A DNA stretch of 64,000 bases from CAIOYC01 sp964243985 (GTDB lineage Bacteria; Pseudomonadota; Alphaproteobacteria; Caulobacterales; Caulobacteraceae): the NCBI GenBank assembly GCA_964243985.1, contig CAXTHJ010000007.1, positions 1 through 64,000 of the forward strand, written 5' to 3'. The position numbers and the translations under genes are program-made. The notes beneath the pieces are model-generated. The model made no database searches. It worked only from the letters and a program-made list of their open reading frames with translations, and was not told where the DNA came from. Shown one piece after another: positions 34,179 through 43,161 of the stretch; positions within the stretch are counted from its first letter, which is position 1, and the number at the start of each line of letters is the position of its first letter.

Positions 34179-36041
34179 ATGCGTATTTCCCCAAATTGGG
34201 ATGTCATTGTTGTCGGGGGAGGCCACGCAGGCTGCGAAGCGGCGACAGCGTCGGCGCGCCTCGGCGCTCGTACGCTCCTTTTGACGCATAAATTTGAAAC
34301 CTTGGGCGAATTGTCCTGCAATCCCGCCATTGGCGGCGTTGGGAAGGGTCATCTGGTTCGCGAAGTGGACGCCCTTGACGGTCTTATCGGTCGTGTGGGC
34401 GATGCGGCGGGAATTCAGTATCGCCTGCTTAATCGTTCGAGGGGCCCCGCAGTGAGAGGGCCAAGGTCACAGATCGACAGGAGACTCTATCGCGAAGCGA
34501 TGCAGGCTGAACTCAGCCATACACCCAACCTGACGATCCACGCGGCCGCCGTCGAAGATTTCATCTTAGCAGGCGATCGCGTGCGCGGCGCTTTAACCGC
34601 CGGTGGCGCGCAATTTATTGCAGCCTCGGTTGTTCTGACCACTGGCACCTTTTTGAACGGCATGATCCACCGGGGCGACGTTAAAATTCCTGCAGGCCGG
34701 GCTAACGACGCGCCGTCTATCGGTTTGGCCGATCGGCTATATGGTCTTGGCCTCAGCATCGGCCGCCTTAAAACGGGAACCCCTGCGAGGTTAGATGGCA
34801 ATTCCATCGACTGGAGCCGCGTTGAACGTCAGGAGGCTGATCAGCACCCGACGACGCTGTCGTTCCTCACGTCAAAGATCAAGAACGCCCAGGTTTCCTG
34901 TGGGGTGACGACGACAAACGTCGACACACACCGGATCATCGCTGAGAAGCTGGCGGAATCCGCCGTCTATGGTGGTCATGCAAAGGGTGTGGGACCTCGC
35001 TATTGCCCGTCGATCGAGGATAAGGTTGTCCGGTTTTCTGAAAAAACCGGCCATCAGATTTTCTTAGAGCCGGAGGGCCTGAACGACAACACTGTCTACC
35101 CTAACGGCATCTCGACCTCTGTTTCAGAATCGACGCAAGACGCCTTCCTGAGAACGATCGTTGGACTGGAGGCCGTGCGGGTAAAGCGTTATGGCTACGC
35201 CATCGAGTACGATTATATTGATCCCCGTGAACTGCACCCGTCGCTTGAGACCAAGCGGCTGAAGGGACTTTATCTGGCGGGTCAGATCAATGGGACTACC
35301 GGCTATGAAGAGGCGGCGGCTCAAGGCTTGGTCGCCGGGCTGAACGCGGCCCGCGCCGCCGGCGGCGACGATCCGGTAGTCCTTGGCCGTGACCAAGCCT
35401 ACATTGGCGTATTGATCGATGATCTGGTGACGAGAGGGGTTACCGAGCCCTACCGGATGTTCACCAGTCGTGCTGAGTTTAGACTGACGTTGAGAGCGGA
35501 TAATGCCGATCAGCGGCTAACGCCCCTTGGAGTCGCCCTTGGCCTTATCGCGACGCCTCGCGAGCGTGCCTTCGGAGACAAGGCGGAAGCCCTCATACAA
35601 GCGCGAGCTTTGGCTGACAGCCTGAACCTCAGCACCAAGGAAGCCGCCGCCTTTGGACTCCAGTTGAACGACGACGGCCGTCGTCGAACCTTCGGCCAGC
35701 TGCTGTCACAGCCAGGCGTCGGATTTGAAAAGCTGACTGAAGTGTGGCCCGAAATTGCAACCTGGCGGCCGGATGTGCGGGAGCAGTTGGAGATCGACTC
35801 CGGATACTCGGGGTATATCGACCGCCAGACAGCCGATGTTGAGGCATTCCGTCGGAACGAAGATTTGCGCCTCGATCCCAACCTGGACTATCGCCAGATC
35901 GGGGGACTTTCAACCGAGTGCCGCGAAAAGCTGTTGGCGGTGCAGCCTTCGTCTCTTGGCCAGGCCGCCCGTATTGAAGGGGTTTCGGCTGGCGCCTTGA
36001 CGGCGCTGCTCGCGCACGTGGGGCGGGCCAAAGCGGCGTGA
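34179..36041 (+). CDS. mnmG: tRNA modification enzyme MnmG (GidA)
   Basis: FAD-dependent partner of MnmE in wobble uridine modification. The 620-residue protein has the FAD-binding start VIVVGGGHAGCEAA (9-22), the IGGVGKGHLVREVDALDG stretch (two signature cysteines near 48 and, in the YCPSIEDK motif, 270), and the long C-terminal helical domain. ATG 34179 is chosen over GTG 34176, immediately before it. It overlaps rsmG by four bases. Confidence 0.96.
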   Translation: MRISPNWDVIVVGGGHAGCEAATASARLGARTLLLTHKFETLGELSCNPAIGGVGKGHLVREVDALDGLIGRVGDAAGIQYRLLNRSRGPAVRGPRSQIDRRLYREAMQAELSHTPNLTIHAAAVEDFILAGDRVRGALTAGGAQFIAASVVLTTGTFLNGMIHRGDVKIPAGRANDAPSIGLADRLYGLGLSIGRLKTGTPARLDGNSIDWSRVERQEADQHPTTLSFLTSKIKNAQVSCGVTTTNVDTHRIIAEKLAESAVYGGHAKGVGPRYCPSIEDKVVRFSEKTGHQIFLEPEGLNDNTVYPNGISTSVSESTQDAFLRTIVGLEAVRVKRYGYAIEYDYIDPRELHPSLETKRLKGLYLAGQINGTTGYEEAAAQGLVAGLNAARAAGGDDPVVLGRDQAYIGVLIDDLVTRGVTEPYRMFTSRAEFRLTLRADNADQRLTPLGVALGLIATPRERAFGDKAEALIQARALADSLNLSTKEAAAFGLQLNDDGRRRTFGQLLSQPGVGFEKLTEVWPEIATWRPDVREQLEIDSGYSGYIDRQTADVEAFRRNEDLRLDPNLDYRQIGGLSTECREKLLAVQPSSLGQAARIEGVSAGALTALLAHVGRAKAA

Positions 36042-36673
36042 TCACAGCTGATCCAATCTTTGACGCCGCGGCATTTAAAGCGCTCGCCGGCGCAACCGAT
36101 GCGCAGATCGCCGACCTCGAGTCATTTCGCGCGCTTTTGGCGGACTGGAATCATCGAATGAACCTGGTAGGGCCGTCAGCCATGCCGAACTTCTGGTCAC
36201 GGCACGTTTGGGATAGCGCGCAGCTCCAATCATTCATGCCGGACGCCAAAATCTGGGCGGACGTCGGCGCCGGCGCTGGATTCCCGGGTATTGTTTTAGC
36301 GATCTTGATGAAGCAAACCGCTGGCTCGACCGTTCACCTGATCGAAAGCATGGCCAAACGCTGCCGATTTCTCTCCCATGTGGTCGATCGCCTCGACCTC
36401 CCAGCAAAGGTCCACAATAGACGCGCCGAGGAGGTCTCGCTTAGGGGCGTCCAGGTGGTGACGGCGCGGGCTTGCGCGCCGATGACCCGCCTGTTGGGCT
36501 TTTGCTGGCCGCTCTTGAAGGAGGGCGCTTCGGGGCTGTTCCTCAAGGGCCAAAGCCTAGATACTGAAATGGAAGAGGCCGAAAAGGCCTGGAGATTCAA
36601 GGCGACGATTTTCCCCAGCCGCAGCGATGTGTCCGGCTCCATCGTTAAAATCGAAGGATTATCCCGTGCCTGA
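36038..36673 (+). CDS. rsmG: 16S rRNA m7G527 methyltransferase
   Basis: Methylates G527 of 16S rRNA. The 211-residue protein has the SAM-binding motif WADVGAGAGFPGIVLAI near 70-86, the acidic turn LIESMAKRCRFL, and VTARACAPM. GTG start overlaps the mnmG stop as GTGA. The 3' end overlaps parA by eight bases, tying tRNA and rRNA modification to chromosome partition in one transcript. Confidence 0.93.
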   Translation: MITADPIFDAAAFKALAGATDAQIADLESFRALLADWNHRMNLVGPSAMPNFWSRHVWDSAQLQSFMPDAKIWADVGAGAGFPGIVLAILMKQTAGSTVHLIESMAKRCRFLSHVVDRLDLPAKVHNRRAEEVSLRGVQVVTARACAPMTRLLGFCWPLLKEGASGLFLKGQSLDTEMEEAEKAWRFKATIFPSRSDVSGSIVKIEGLSRA

Positions 36674-37487
36674 ACCCGCCCGCGCGCCCTTGAGGGTGCT
36701 CGCCATCGCCAATCAAAAGGGCGGTGTCGGTAAAACGACCACCGCGATCAATCTAGGGACGGCGCTGGCGGCGGTGGGAGAGCGCGTCCTTCTGATCGAC
36801 GCCGACCCCCAGGGCAACGCCTCCACCGGCCTCGGCGTGCCCAAGGCCAGCCGCACGACAACGCTTTATGATGTGCTGGTGGGCGGCGAGCCCCTTACAG
36901 CGGCGGTGATCGCCACGTCGGTGCCGGGTTTGGACATCATCCCTTCGGACGCCGATCTGTCGGGCGCGGAAATCGAACTTGGCGGACATCCCCGTCGGTC
37001 ATACCTGCTGAAGGAGGCGGTCGATGGCCATCGGGGGCCGCAGGGCCGTTACAGCTATATTCTGATCGACTGCCCGCCGTCGCTCAACCTCCTCACCGTT
37101 AACGCCATGACCGCATCGGACGCTGTGCTGGTGCCGTTGCAGTGCGAATTTTTCGCTCTAGAGGGGCTAACTCAGCTCATGCGAACCGTCGAACTGGTGC
37201 GCAGCAACTTGAACCCGACCCTGGATATTCAGGGGGTGGTGCTGACCATGTACGATCGGCGCAACAGTTTGTCCGAACAGGTGGCGGCCGATGTTCGGGC
37301 GCATTTCGGTGAAAAGGTCTATGACGCGGTTATTCCCCGCAATGTGCGCGTGTCCGAAGCGCCTTCATTCGGAAAACCGGCGCTTATTTACGATTTAAAA
37401 TGCGCCGGAAGCCAAGCCTATCTTAAGCTTGCCCGAGAAGTGGTCCGACGGGAAGGCGCGCGCCGCGCCAAGGTAATGGCGGCGTAG
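36666..37487 (+). CDS. parA: Chromosome-partitioning ATPase ParA
   Basis: ATPase that binds DNA non-specifically and moves the ParB-parS complex to the new pole. The 273 residues show the deviant Walker A KGGVGKTT (18-25), the DADPQGNAS site near 47 and the Walker B ILIDCPPSLN. The lysine at 18 is the dimer-sensing signature of this family. GTG 36666 is chosen because it gives the normal length; it overlaps the end of rsmG. Followed nine bases later by parB. Confidence 0.96.
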   Translation: MPEPARAPLRVLAIANQKGGVGKTTTAINLGTALAAVGERVLLIDADPQGNASTGLGVPKASRTTTLYDVLVGGEPLTAAVIATSVPGLDIIPSDADLSGAEIELGGHPRRSYLLKEAVDGHRGPQGRYSYILIDCPPSLNLLTVNAMTASDAVLVPLQCEFFALEGLTQLMRTVELVRSNLNPTLDIQGVVLTMYDRRNSLSEQVAADVRAHFGEKVYDAVIPRNVRVSEAPSFGKPALIYDLKCAGSQAYLKLAREVVRREGARRAKVMAA

Positions 37488-37496
37488 GGGGCGATC

Positions 37497-38390
37497 ATGA
37501 CCGATTCTGCTGGGCGACGAGGGCTGGGCCGAGGACTTTCCGCCCTTCTTGGAGAAAGCGAAGCCTCCCACGACGGATCGCCGCGCCGAGAGGGCGGAGA
37601 TAACGGCGTGCGCGAGACCCCCATCGAACTCCTGAGGCGAAACCCTGACCAGCCGCGCAGAGAGTTTTTAGATATGGAACTGGAGGAGCTGACTCATTCC
37701 ATAAGGGAGAAGGGGATATTGCAGCCCCTGCTCGTGCGTCCGGCGCCGGGCGCGCCGGGTGAATATCAGATCGTCGCCGGCGAACGCCGTTGGCGCGCGG
37801 CGCAACAGGCCGGTCTCCGAACCTTGCCGGTGGTGGTGCGGGCCGATCTCAACGACCTCGATGTGTTGGAAATCGGGATTATCGAGAATGTGCAGCGGCA
37901 GGATTTAAAGCCGCTTGAGGAGGCGCAGGCCTATAAGGCGCTGATCGAACGGTTCGGCCGAACTCAAGAAGACATTGCGCGCACCGTCGGCAAGAGCCGC
38001 AGCCATATCGCCAACAGCCTGCGCCTCCTCGCTCTGCCCGATGGGGTTCTGTCCGCGCTTTCGGGCGGCAAGCTCACCCCTGGGCACGCGCGAGCGATCG
38101 CCAACGCGCCGGACCCCGAGCGGCTAGCTCGCATGATCGTGCAGAAGGATCTGTCCGTCAGACAGGCGGAGACCTTGGCGCGGGATGCGCATCGATCCGC
38201 TGGACCCCTGGAGACCAAATCCGCGACCTCGCTGAAGGACGCCGATACCCGCGCGCTAGAACAGGACCTCTCCGAGAGCCTCGGTCTCATGGTGGAAATC
38301 ACCGATCGATCCGGCCGCGGCGAAATCAGGATCGCCTACAAGACGCTGGAGCAGCTGGACGCCCTCTGTCAAAAGTTGAGTCGTGCGTAA
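37497..38390 (+). CDS. parB: Chromosome-partitioning protein ParB
   Basis: Binds parS and spreads as a CTP-dependent clamp. The 297-residue protein has the N-terminal GRGLSALLG motif (ParA-activating basic region), the CTP-binding boxes GERRWRAA (95-102) and ENVQRQDL (130-137), the helix-turn-helix near 155-185 (IARTVGKSRSHIANSLRLL) and a dimerising C-terminus. The parS sites are in the same operon upstream. Confidence 0.97.
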   Translation: MTDSAGRRGLGRGLSALLGESEASHDGSPRREGGDNGVRETPIELLRRNPDQPRREFLDMELEELTHSIREKGILQPLLVRPAPGAPGEYQIVAGERRWRAAQQAGLRTLPVVVRADLNDLDVLEIGIIENVQRQDLKPLEEAQAYKALIERFGRTQEDIARTVGKSRSHIANSLRLLALPDGVLSALSGGKLTPGHARAIANAPDPERLARMIVQKDLSVRQAETLARDAHRSAGPLETKSATSLKDADTRALEQDLSESLGLMVEITDRSGRGEIRIAYKTLEQLDALCQKLSRA

Positions 38391-38463
38391 GGCTCGTCAG
38401 AACGGCCTCCTGATCGCCCTCTTGCCTTTTTGTATTCTTGTCGTGTATGAAACGCTCTCATCG

Positions 38464-38490
38464 CCCGCCCCTACGGAGGCGGGTTTTCCT
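38464..38490 (+). terminator. Intrinsic terminator after parB
   Basis: CCCGCC (38464-38469) and GGCGGG (38478-38483) form a 6-bp stem with an 8-base loop, directly followed by TTTT and a T-rich tail. It lies 74 bases after parB and should end the mnmG-rsmG-parA-parB transcript before rpmE. Confidence 0.75.
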
Positions 38491-38524
38491 TTTCGGCACT
38501 TCACTGAAGTCGGCTTATTTTCCG

Positions 38525-38749
38525 ATGAAACAAGAAACGCATCCCGACTATCATTTCATCACTGTGGTGATGACCGATGGGACCTCCTATCGCACCCGCT
38601 CCACCTATGGGCAGGATGGCGCCACGCTGAATCTAGACATCGATCCCAAGACTCACCCGGCGTGGACCGGTGGCAACCAGACCTTGCTCGATCGCGGCGG
38701 CCGCGTGTCGCGGTTTGCGGCGAAGTACGGCGGCTTTCTCAAGAAATAA
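38525..38749 (+). CDS. rpmE: 50S ribosomal protein L31
   Basis: Large-subunit ribosomal protein of 74 residues. It begins MKQETHPDYHFITVVMTDG and contains the HPAWTGGNQTLLDRGGRVSRF pattern, quoted in part as WTGGNQTLLD. The CxxC zinc ligands found in E. coli L31 are absent, so it is the zinc-free type. ATG 38525 is the only reasonable start; a longer frame upstream runs through the parB terminator. Confidence 0.92.
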   Translation: MKQETHPDYHFITVVMTDGTSYRTRSTYGQDGATLNLDIDPKTHPAWTGGNQTLLDRGGRVSRFAAKYGGFLKK

Positions 38750-38787
38750 CCGTAAGCGGCGAGGGTTCGACCCTCGTTGCGCTATAA

Positions 38788-38812
38788 GCTCGGGCCTTAG
38801 CCGAGCATTTTT
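38788..38812 (+). terminator. Intrinsic terminator after rpmE
   Basis: GCTCGG-gccttag-CCGAGC (38788-38806) is followed by ATTTTT. It stands between convergent rpmE and the sugar transferase gene, reaching the transferase stop codon at 38812. A second small hairpin GAGGG-TTCGA-CCCTC precedes it at 38761-38775. It could work in both directions. Confidence 0.7.
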
Positions 38813-39483
38813 CAATAGGCGCTTTGCTGAAAAGCCGCAACGACGGCTGTCTTTGCCAAAATCCGCAGATCGAGCATGATCGACCAGTGATCAATATAAG
38901 AATTGTCCAGCTCTACCCGATCGACCATGCTGTCCAGGGAATGGATTTCGCCTCGTAAGCCGTTCACTTGCGCCAGTCCCGTTATGCCGGGCTTGGCGCG
39001 AAACCTATGCGCATACTGGGGCACAAGGGCGCCGTAATACTGATCGTGCGCCAGGGCGTGGGGGCGGGGCCCCACTAGGGACATGTCCCCTTTAATCACA
39101 TTCAGCAGTTGCGGCAGCTCGTCTATGCTCGACCGCCGCAGAAACCGACCAACTCTTGTGACGCGGTCATCAACACGACCGGCGTGGCGAATGCCTTCGC
39201 CATCCTCCATCACGGTCATTGTGCGAAATTTGAACACCCGGATTGCGACGCCGCCCAGCCCCGTGCGCCGCTGGACAAAAAATACCGGACCCTTGGAATC
39301 GGCGATCACGCAAACGGCGACGACGAGGAGCAGGGGAAAGACGAACAGCAGCAAAAGCGCAGCGACAAGAAGGTCCAGGGCCCGTTTTAAACCACCGGCC
39401 GCAAGCTGGGGTGTGGCGCGTTTCATCAGGGGCGCTTCAACATCCAAACTCTCGAAAGCCGTATCGTGTCCTACGTCCACCAT
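38812..39483 (-). CDS. Polyprenyl-phosphate sugar-phosphate transferase
   Basis: Monotopic inner-membrane enzyme of the bacterial sugar transferase family (PF02397), which places the first sugar phosphate on undecaprenyl phosphate. It is the short form, 223 residues, with one membrane-embedded hydrophobic segment (about 33-62) and the catalytic region: FVQRRTGLGG, FKFRTM, RRSSIDELPQLLNV (Asp-Glu pair) and GPRPHA. It is last in the minus-strand polysaccharide cluster, 230 bases from the preceding gene. That 230-base gap (39484-39713) holds no frame that I can support and may contain a promoter. Sugar specificity unknown. Confidence 0.92.
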   Translation of the reverse strand: MVDVGHDTAFESLDVEAPLMKRATPQLAAGGLKRALDLLVAALLLLFVFPLLLVVAVCVIADSKGPVFFVQRRTGLGGVAIRVFKFRTMTVMEDGEGIRHAGRVDDRVTRVGRFLRRSSIDELPQLLNVIKGDMSLVGPRPHALAHDQYYGALVPQYAHRFRAKPGITGLAQVNGLRGEIHSLDSMVDRVELDNSYIDHWSIMLDLRILAKTAVVAAFQQSAY

Positions 39484-39713
39484 ATCGTCTCCGGAACCGC
39501 TTCAGTTTTCAACGCATGGGTCGACTGGCGCCTCGGACCGTCTGCTTGCACGGGCCTAGTGTTCCACTCAGACACACCATAATAGATTACGCAGCAAAAA
39601 GCGGGCCTGGCGTCGACAAAGCTTACCTAAATCATAGAAATGTCACAGGTGAAGGTCGAATTTGCCGAAACTCTGCACAAGACAACAATAGCCCAAGCAT
39701 AAGTTTCCGTCAC

Positions 39714-41012
39714 CTACCGTGACAAGGCGCACGCGCCTGACCCCAGGCCAAGCAATATGGCCCAAATCGCTTCGATGGAAACTGTCGCCGGTCCCGCGCT
39801 GATCAGGGAGAAGGCGATCAAAAATAAACTACTGCATACAACCCCGCGCATGAGGCCTTTCAGGTGCCTTGTCTTAAGAGCGGAAAATAAAACCAAGCCG
39901 ATAATCCAGATCACGCAAACCATAAGGGGTGTCGCGGCAAGTATTCCTCCCTGTTCCATCCATGACAAATAGGCGTTCATGGGCATGGGGTAGGCGCTGA
40001 GAGCTTCTATATTAAGGCGGTTCATGAACAAAGCGGCCACGGTCCCCTGCGCCCCCAGCCCATACCCATGCCAGGGAGAGGCCCAGAAGGCGGCCGCGTG
40101 GGCCGATCTGGACAACACAGCGTTCGGCTCAGAGGACAGAGAGTTCACGAAGAGGAACGAAATTAGGACGGCCAAACCAATGGCTGCGGGGGCCAGCCAG
40201 ATCAGCACACGGCGCGGCACGCGGTTTTGCTCCCCTCCCGAAAGGGCGGTCCAGGCCACCAAAAGGCCGCTCATCGTCAACGCAAGAACCAGGGCTGGCT
40301 GATTATGGACGGCCAAAGCGCCCCAACAAACCGTCATCGCGAGGAGAGGCGCATAGAAGGATCGAATGCGCTTGAACACCGATTCACGAGCGCTCTCCGA
40401 TCTGGTTCGCCAAGACCCTATGAACCGTTCGGCAGCCAAAACTGAAACGAGGCCGAAGAAGGCGGCGCCGGGTCCAGAGCCGGTCAACGAAGGCAATAGG
40501 GCGCGCCTATAGATCTGCAACACCCGGCTCAGTTCGTCGCCCAAGGCGATCAAGCCGAACATTCCACCCAAAACTATCAAAGCGTCGGAGGTGGTTCGGG
40601 CAGTCTGGCGACGCCTGCCCAGGCGAGTGGCGGTTAAAAACGCGAAAGCGACGCCCAAAAGCTCGATCAGGCCGATCCATTCCGCCTGCATATCCACCGC
40701 GGCGCCGCCAAATGGGGAGTGGACGGTTTGCCAAAGCGGATGGCCGCCGCCGATTGAAAACGTCGTAGTGCCCAAGGCCAAGCTCGCCATGGCGGCCAGA
40801 AACAAGATCGCCGGTGCGGTTAACCCGTAATATCCACCCACTTTTCGCATGGATGGAAAACAAGCGAGGCTGATAAAGGTCAGGCCGAAGCCGGCGCAGA
40901 GCCACAGGTCGATAGCGGGGCCAAAGCCGGGCAAAAGGGTGCACGAGACAGCGGCCAGTGCGACGCCGGCCGGTTCAATCGTGCGGGGATTGTTCTCCTC
41001 TGGGCGACGCAT
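39714..41012 (-). CDS. O-antigen ligase / Wzy-type membrane protein
   Basis: A 432-residue polytopic inner-membrane protein with about eleven hydrophobic segments. A long extracytoplasmic loop with SPWHGYGLGAQGT near residue 312 and a histidine-containing region follows the pattern of WaaL/Wzy-type enzymes (family Wzy_C). It probably polymerises or ligates a lipid-linked polysaccharide that the neighbouring sugar transferase starts. Ligase against polymerase cannot be decided from sequence. ATG start at 41012. Confidence 0.75.
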   Translation of the reverse strand: MRRPEENNPRTIEPAGVALAAVSCTLLPGFGPAIDLWLCAGFGLTFISLACFPSMRKVGGYYGLTAPAILFLAAMASLALGTTTFSIGGGHPLWQTVHSPFGGAAVDMQAEWIGLIELLGVAFAFLTATRLGRRRQTARTTSDALIVLGGMFGLIALGDELSRVLQIYRRALLPSLTGSGPGAAFFGLVSVLAAERFIGSWRTRSESARESVFKRIRSFYAPLLAMTVCWGALAVHNQPALVLALTMSGLLVAWTALSGGEQNRVPRRVLIWLAPAAIGLAVLISFLFVNSLSSEPNAVLSRSAHAAAFWASPWHGYGLGAQGTVAALFMNRLNIEALSAYPMPMNAYLSWMEQGGILAATPLMVCVIWIIGLVLFSALKTRHLKGLMRGVVCSSLFLIAFSLISAGPATVSIEAIWAILLGLGSGACALSR

Positions 41013-41069
41013 AATGAAACTTCAAATCCAATAACCATCACAGCACCAACTCACGCGACGCGGGCAGGC

Positions 41070-41606
41070 TCAGGCGTCCGGCAAACGAAAGACCATCGTC
41101 CGGGTCGACGGATCTTTTGTCTGGGCCGCTTTGATATGCAGCCAAGTCCTCAAGGCCGGCGATCGCGCCCATACGCCAAGCTCGTCCAAAGCGCTGTACT
41201 TAACGGAGGCGGGAAGGGCCGAGTAGTGATCTAGTACGAAAGACACGCGGGAGGACTGGGGATCCAGATCGTAGGGCCTGGCGTCGTAAGCATGCCCAAG
41301 CGCGCCCGCGCCCACATCGGTTATATCGTTATGTTCAGCGAGGTCGATCTTCGCCAACCGCAGCCAAGCATCATCACGGATTGGAGAGACGGCGAGCTCC
41401 GCATTGGTTTCGCTGGCGGCCTGGGCGAACGCGCTCCGATTTAGAGCCGCCTGCGCGACCGCGGCGTGAGGGGCGGACAGGGGCAGGACCCTGGCCATCG
41501 CCAAAGACAAGCCCGCCGCCGGTGCGGCTATGGAAAAGCCTGTTGCCCCGGCGATCACAACAAACGTCAAAGCGCCAGCGATGCTGAACCCGTCGATCGC
41601 GCGCAC
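41070..41606 (-). CDS. Hypothetical membrane-anchored protein, 178 aa
   Basis: One N-terminal hydrophobic segment (about 6-28, TFVVIAGATGFSIA) then a soluble domain with helical, TPR-like spacing (VAQAALNRSAFAQAASETNAEL, shown in part as AALNRSAFAQAA). I start at GTG 41606 with AAAGG upstream; the frame extends to a TTG at 41690 that looks less likely. No family named. Its place between the Wzy-like gene and the transglutaminase-like gene suggests a role in polysaccharide assembly or control. Confidence 0.65.
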   Translation of the reverse strand: MRAIDGFSIAGALTFVVIAGATGFSIAAPAAGLSLAMARVLPLSAPHAAVAQAALNRSAFAQAASETNAELAVSPIRDDAWLRLAKIDLAEHNDITDVGAGALGHAYDARPYDLDPQSSRVSFVLDHYSALPASVKYSALDELGVWARSPALRTWLHIKAAQTKDPSTRTMVFRLPDA

Positions 41607-41703
41607 GGCATAGGCCTTTCGATGTGAATGGTCTGGGCAAAGTCCCGGGGGATCAGAAACTATACTGGCTTGCCGACCCGAGCGTGACAACGACGCTGTA
41701 ACG

Positions 41704-42639
41704 TCAAGACGCCTTATGGTCTTGATCGCTGGCGATGGCGGCCCAGCGCAAAGGCTGTCCCGGCGTTTGGCGTTCGATCCACGTGTAACGCACGTCCTGC
41801 CAACCCTTTATCCAAGGAGACAGATTATCGAGCACATAGTCACCCTTGTCCGTACCCACCACCAGCACGGCGTGAATCTCTCCCCACCCGGTTTTGACGA
41901 TGGCGATCGACAGGGCGTCAGCGGAAAAACCAGCATCTACTAGCGCTTTGCGTTTTTCGAGGGCGTAATGTTTGCAGTTTCCAACGGGTCGCGGACCGTC
42001 GGTGAGGGGCAAGGTCCAATAGTCTGCGGTCCCAAAAGCCTGCTCATCGCTCATCGGCTTGATCTTGTCGTTGATGGTTTGATTCACGCCTGTCAGCGCG
42101 GCCCAGACCAAGGGCGTCAAATGGATAAAGGGCGCTGACCGTTGCGGCGCGAGGGGGAAGAGCGGAGGCGTGGAGTTTTTGGTCACAGCGTCAGGCGAAG
42201 ACGGCGGAGCGGCGCTGCTCGGATCGATGAATTGGATATCGACGATAGGCATGGAAAGCTCCAACGGCTGAAGCGTCTCCTCCAAAGAAGCGATTGAGGC
42301 AGTGGAGACGCTGTGCTCGACAGTCGGCGGCTCGGACACGATTGCGGGCGGCGTTATGGAGGTTGGCTGAAGATTAAAGACGTTGGCCCATTGTTGCCCA
42401 TTCAGAGCGCGCTCCAGTTGTGCGCGATCACGCTCAGCGATGGGCGTGGGCAGGCCGCATTGATCCGGCCGGCGCTCGCAAAATCTAATATACCCCTGCG
42501 GAGCGAATGCCGCAGCGCCGAGATGCATCGGCGTAGAACTCGGCATGACCGTGTCCGCGCAAGCGGTCAACGACATCAAAGCCGCCACGGCCAGGGTAAG
42601 CTTTAAAGGCGCATGCTTTGGTAAAGTTTGGATCCGCAT
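41704..42639 (-). CDS. Transglutaminase-like cysteine protease, lipoprotein
   Basis: Predicted periplasmic lipoprotein of the BTLCP family (PF06035), relatives of LapG. The signal peptide ends in the lipobox LTAC (Cys27). The catalytic triad is visible: C222 in GNCKHYALEKRKAL, H256 in EIHAVLVV and D271 in VLDNLSPW, with the upstream TADYWTLP motif. Between residues 92 and 165 there is a long Pro/Ser-rich, disordered insert not seen in LapG. Such enzymes cut surface adhesins; here the neighbours are polysaccharide genes, so the target may be an envelope protein linked to that polymer. 311 residues, ATG at 42639. Confidence 0.85.
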   Translation of the reverse strand: MRIQTLPKHAPLKLTLAVAALMSLTACADTVMPSSTPMHLGAAAFAPQGYIRFCERRPDQCGLPTPIAERDRAQLERALNGQQWANVFNLQPTSITPPAIVSEPPTVEHSVSTASIASLEETLQPLELSMPIVDIQFIDPSSAAPPSSPDAVTKNSTPPLFPLAPQRSAPFIHLTPLVWAALTGVNQTINDKIKPMSDEQAFGTADYWTLPLTDGPRPVGNCKHYALEKRKALVDAGFSADALSIAIVKTGWGEIHAVLVVGTDKGDYVLDNLSPWIKGWQDVRYTWIERQTPGQPLRWAAIASDQDHKAS

Positions 42640-42833
42640 ATCCCAGCTCCGGGTTATGCGAATTAAATCTCATGTCTATTTTGATTTAAGGCGAATAAAG
42701 ACGATTAATAATTAGCTTATAGATACAGTTAAGTCGTGTTAACGGTAATTCTCAGCAGAGAATACCGGTTTAAAGCAAGTTCAGCAGAGTAACGATTAAG
42801 GGGACTTGCGGAGTAGGGCCAGATGCAGAACTT

Positions 42834-43158
42834 CTAGAACTTGCAGGCCAGCGATGCGATGACTCTGTTGATGTCATGTTTCCGGCCGGCGTTAGCACCA
42901 GTGGAATCTTGATTTAGGTGCGCATAGGTCAAGTTCAGGGAGATTGCGCGGTTCATGAGATAGGCCGCGCTGACCTGTTCGCTATCGATCTTATCCGTAC
43001 GGTCGTAGGACCCGTAATCGTCTTGGGTATAGGACACAGCGCCAGATAAGATCAAGTTCGCAGCAGCTCATGGTCAATTTGCAATGTGGCCGTATTCGCC
43101 AAAAACCCGCCGACGTCGAAAATGCCCGAATCTTGAACGCTGCGAGGATATAAGCTGG
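42834..43158 (-). pseudogene. 3' remnant of an outer-membrane beta-barrel gene
   Basis: On the minus strand two adjacent frames read as one beta-barrel C-terminus. Frame A from about 43158 gives SLYPRSVQDSGIFDVGG..TLQIDHELLR and then a stop; one base later frame B continues N-LILSGAVSYTQDDYG and ends in LACKF with the terminal Phe typical of outer-membrane proteins. A single lost base near 43058-43061 explains the break. The 5' part is missing, cut off three bases from the tRNA-Ala gene. The 194 bases downstream (42640-42833) are AT-rich and hold no gene. Confidence 0.75.
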
Positions 43159-43161
43159 TCC

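Noticed and set aside
42729..42742. Possible CtrA box upstream of the transglutaminase-like gene
   Set aside because: The spacer is six bases, not seven (TTAA-GTCGTG-TTAA), and the region is AT-rich, so TTAA pairs arise by chance.
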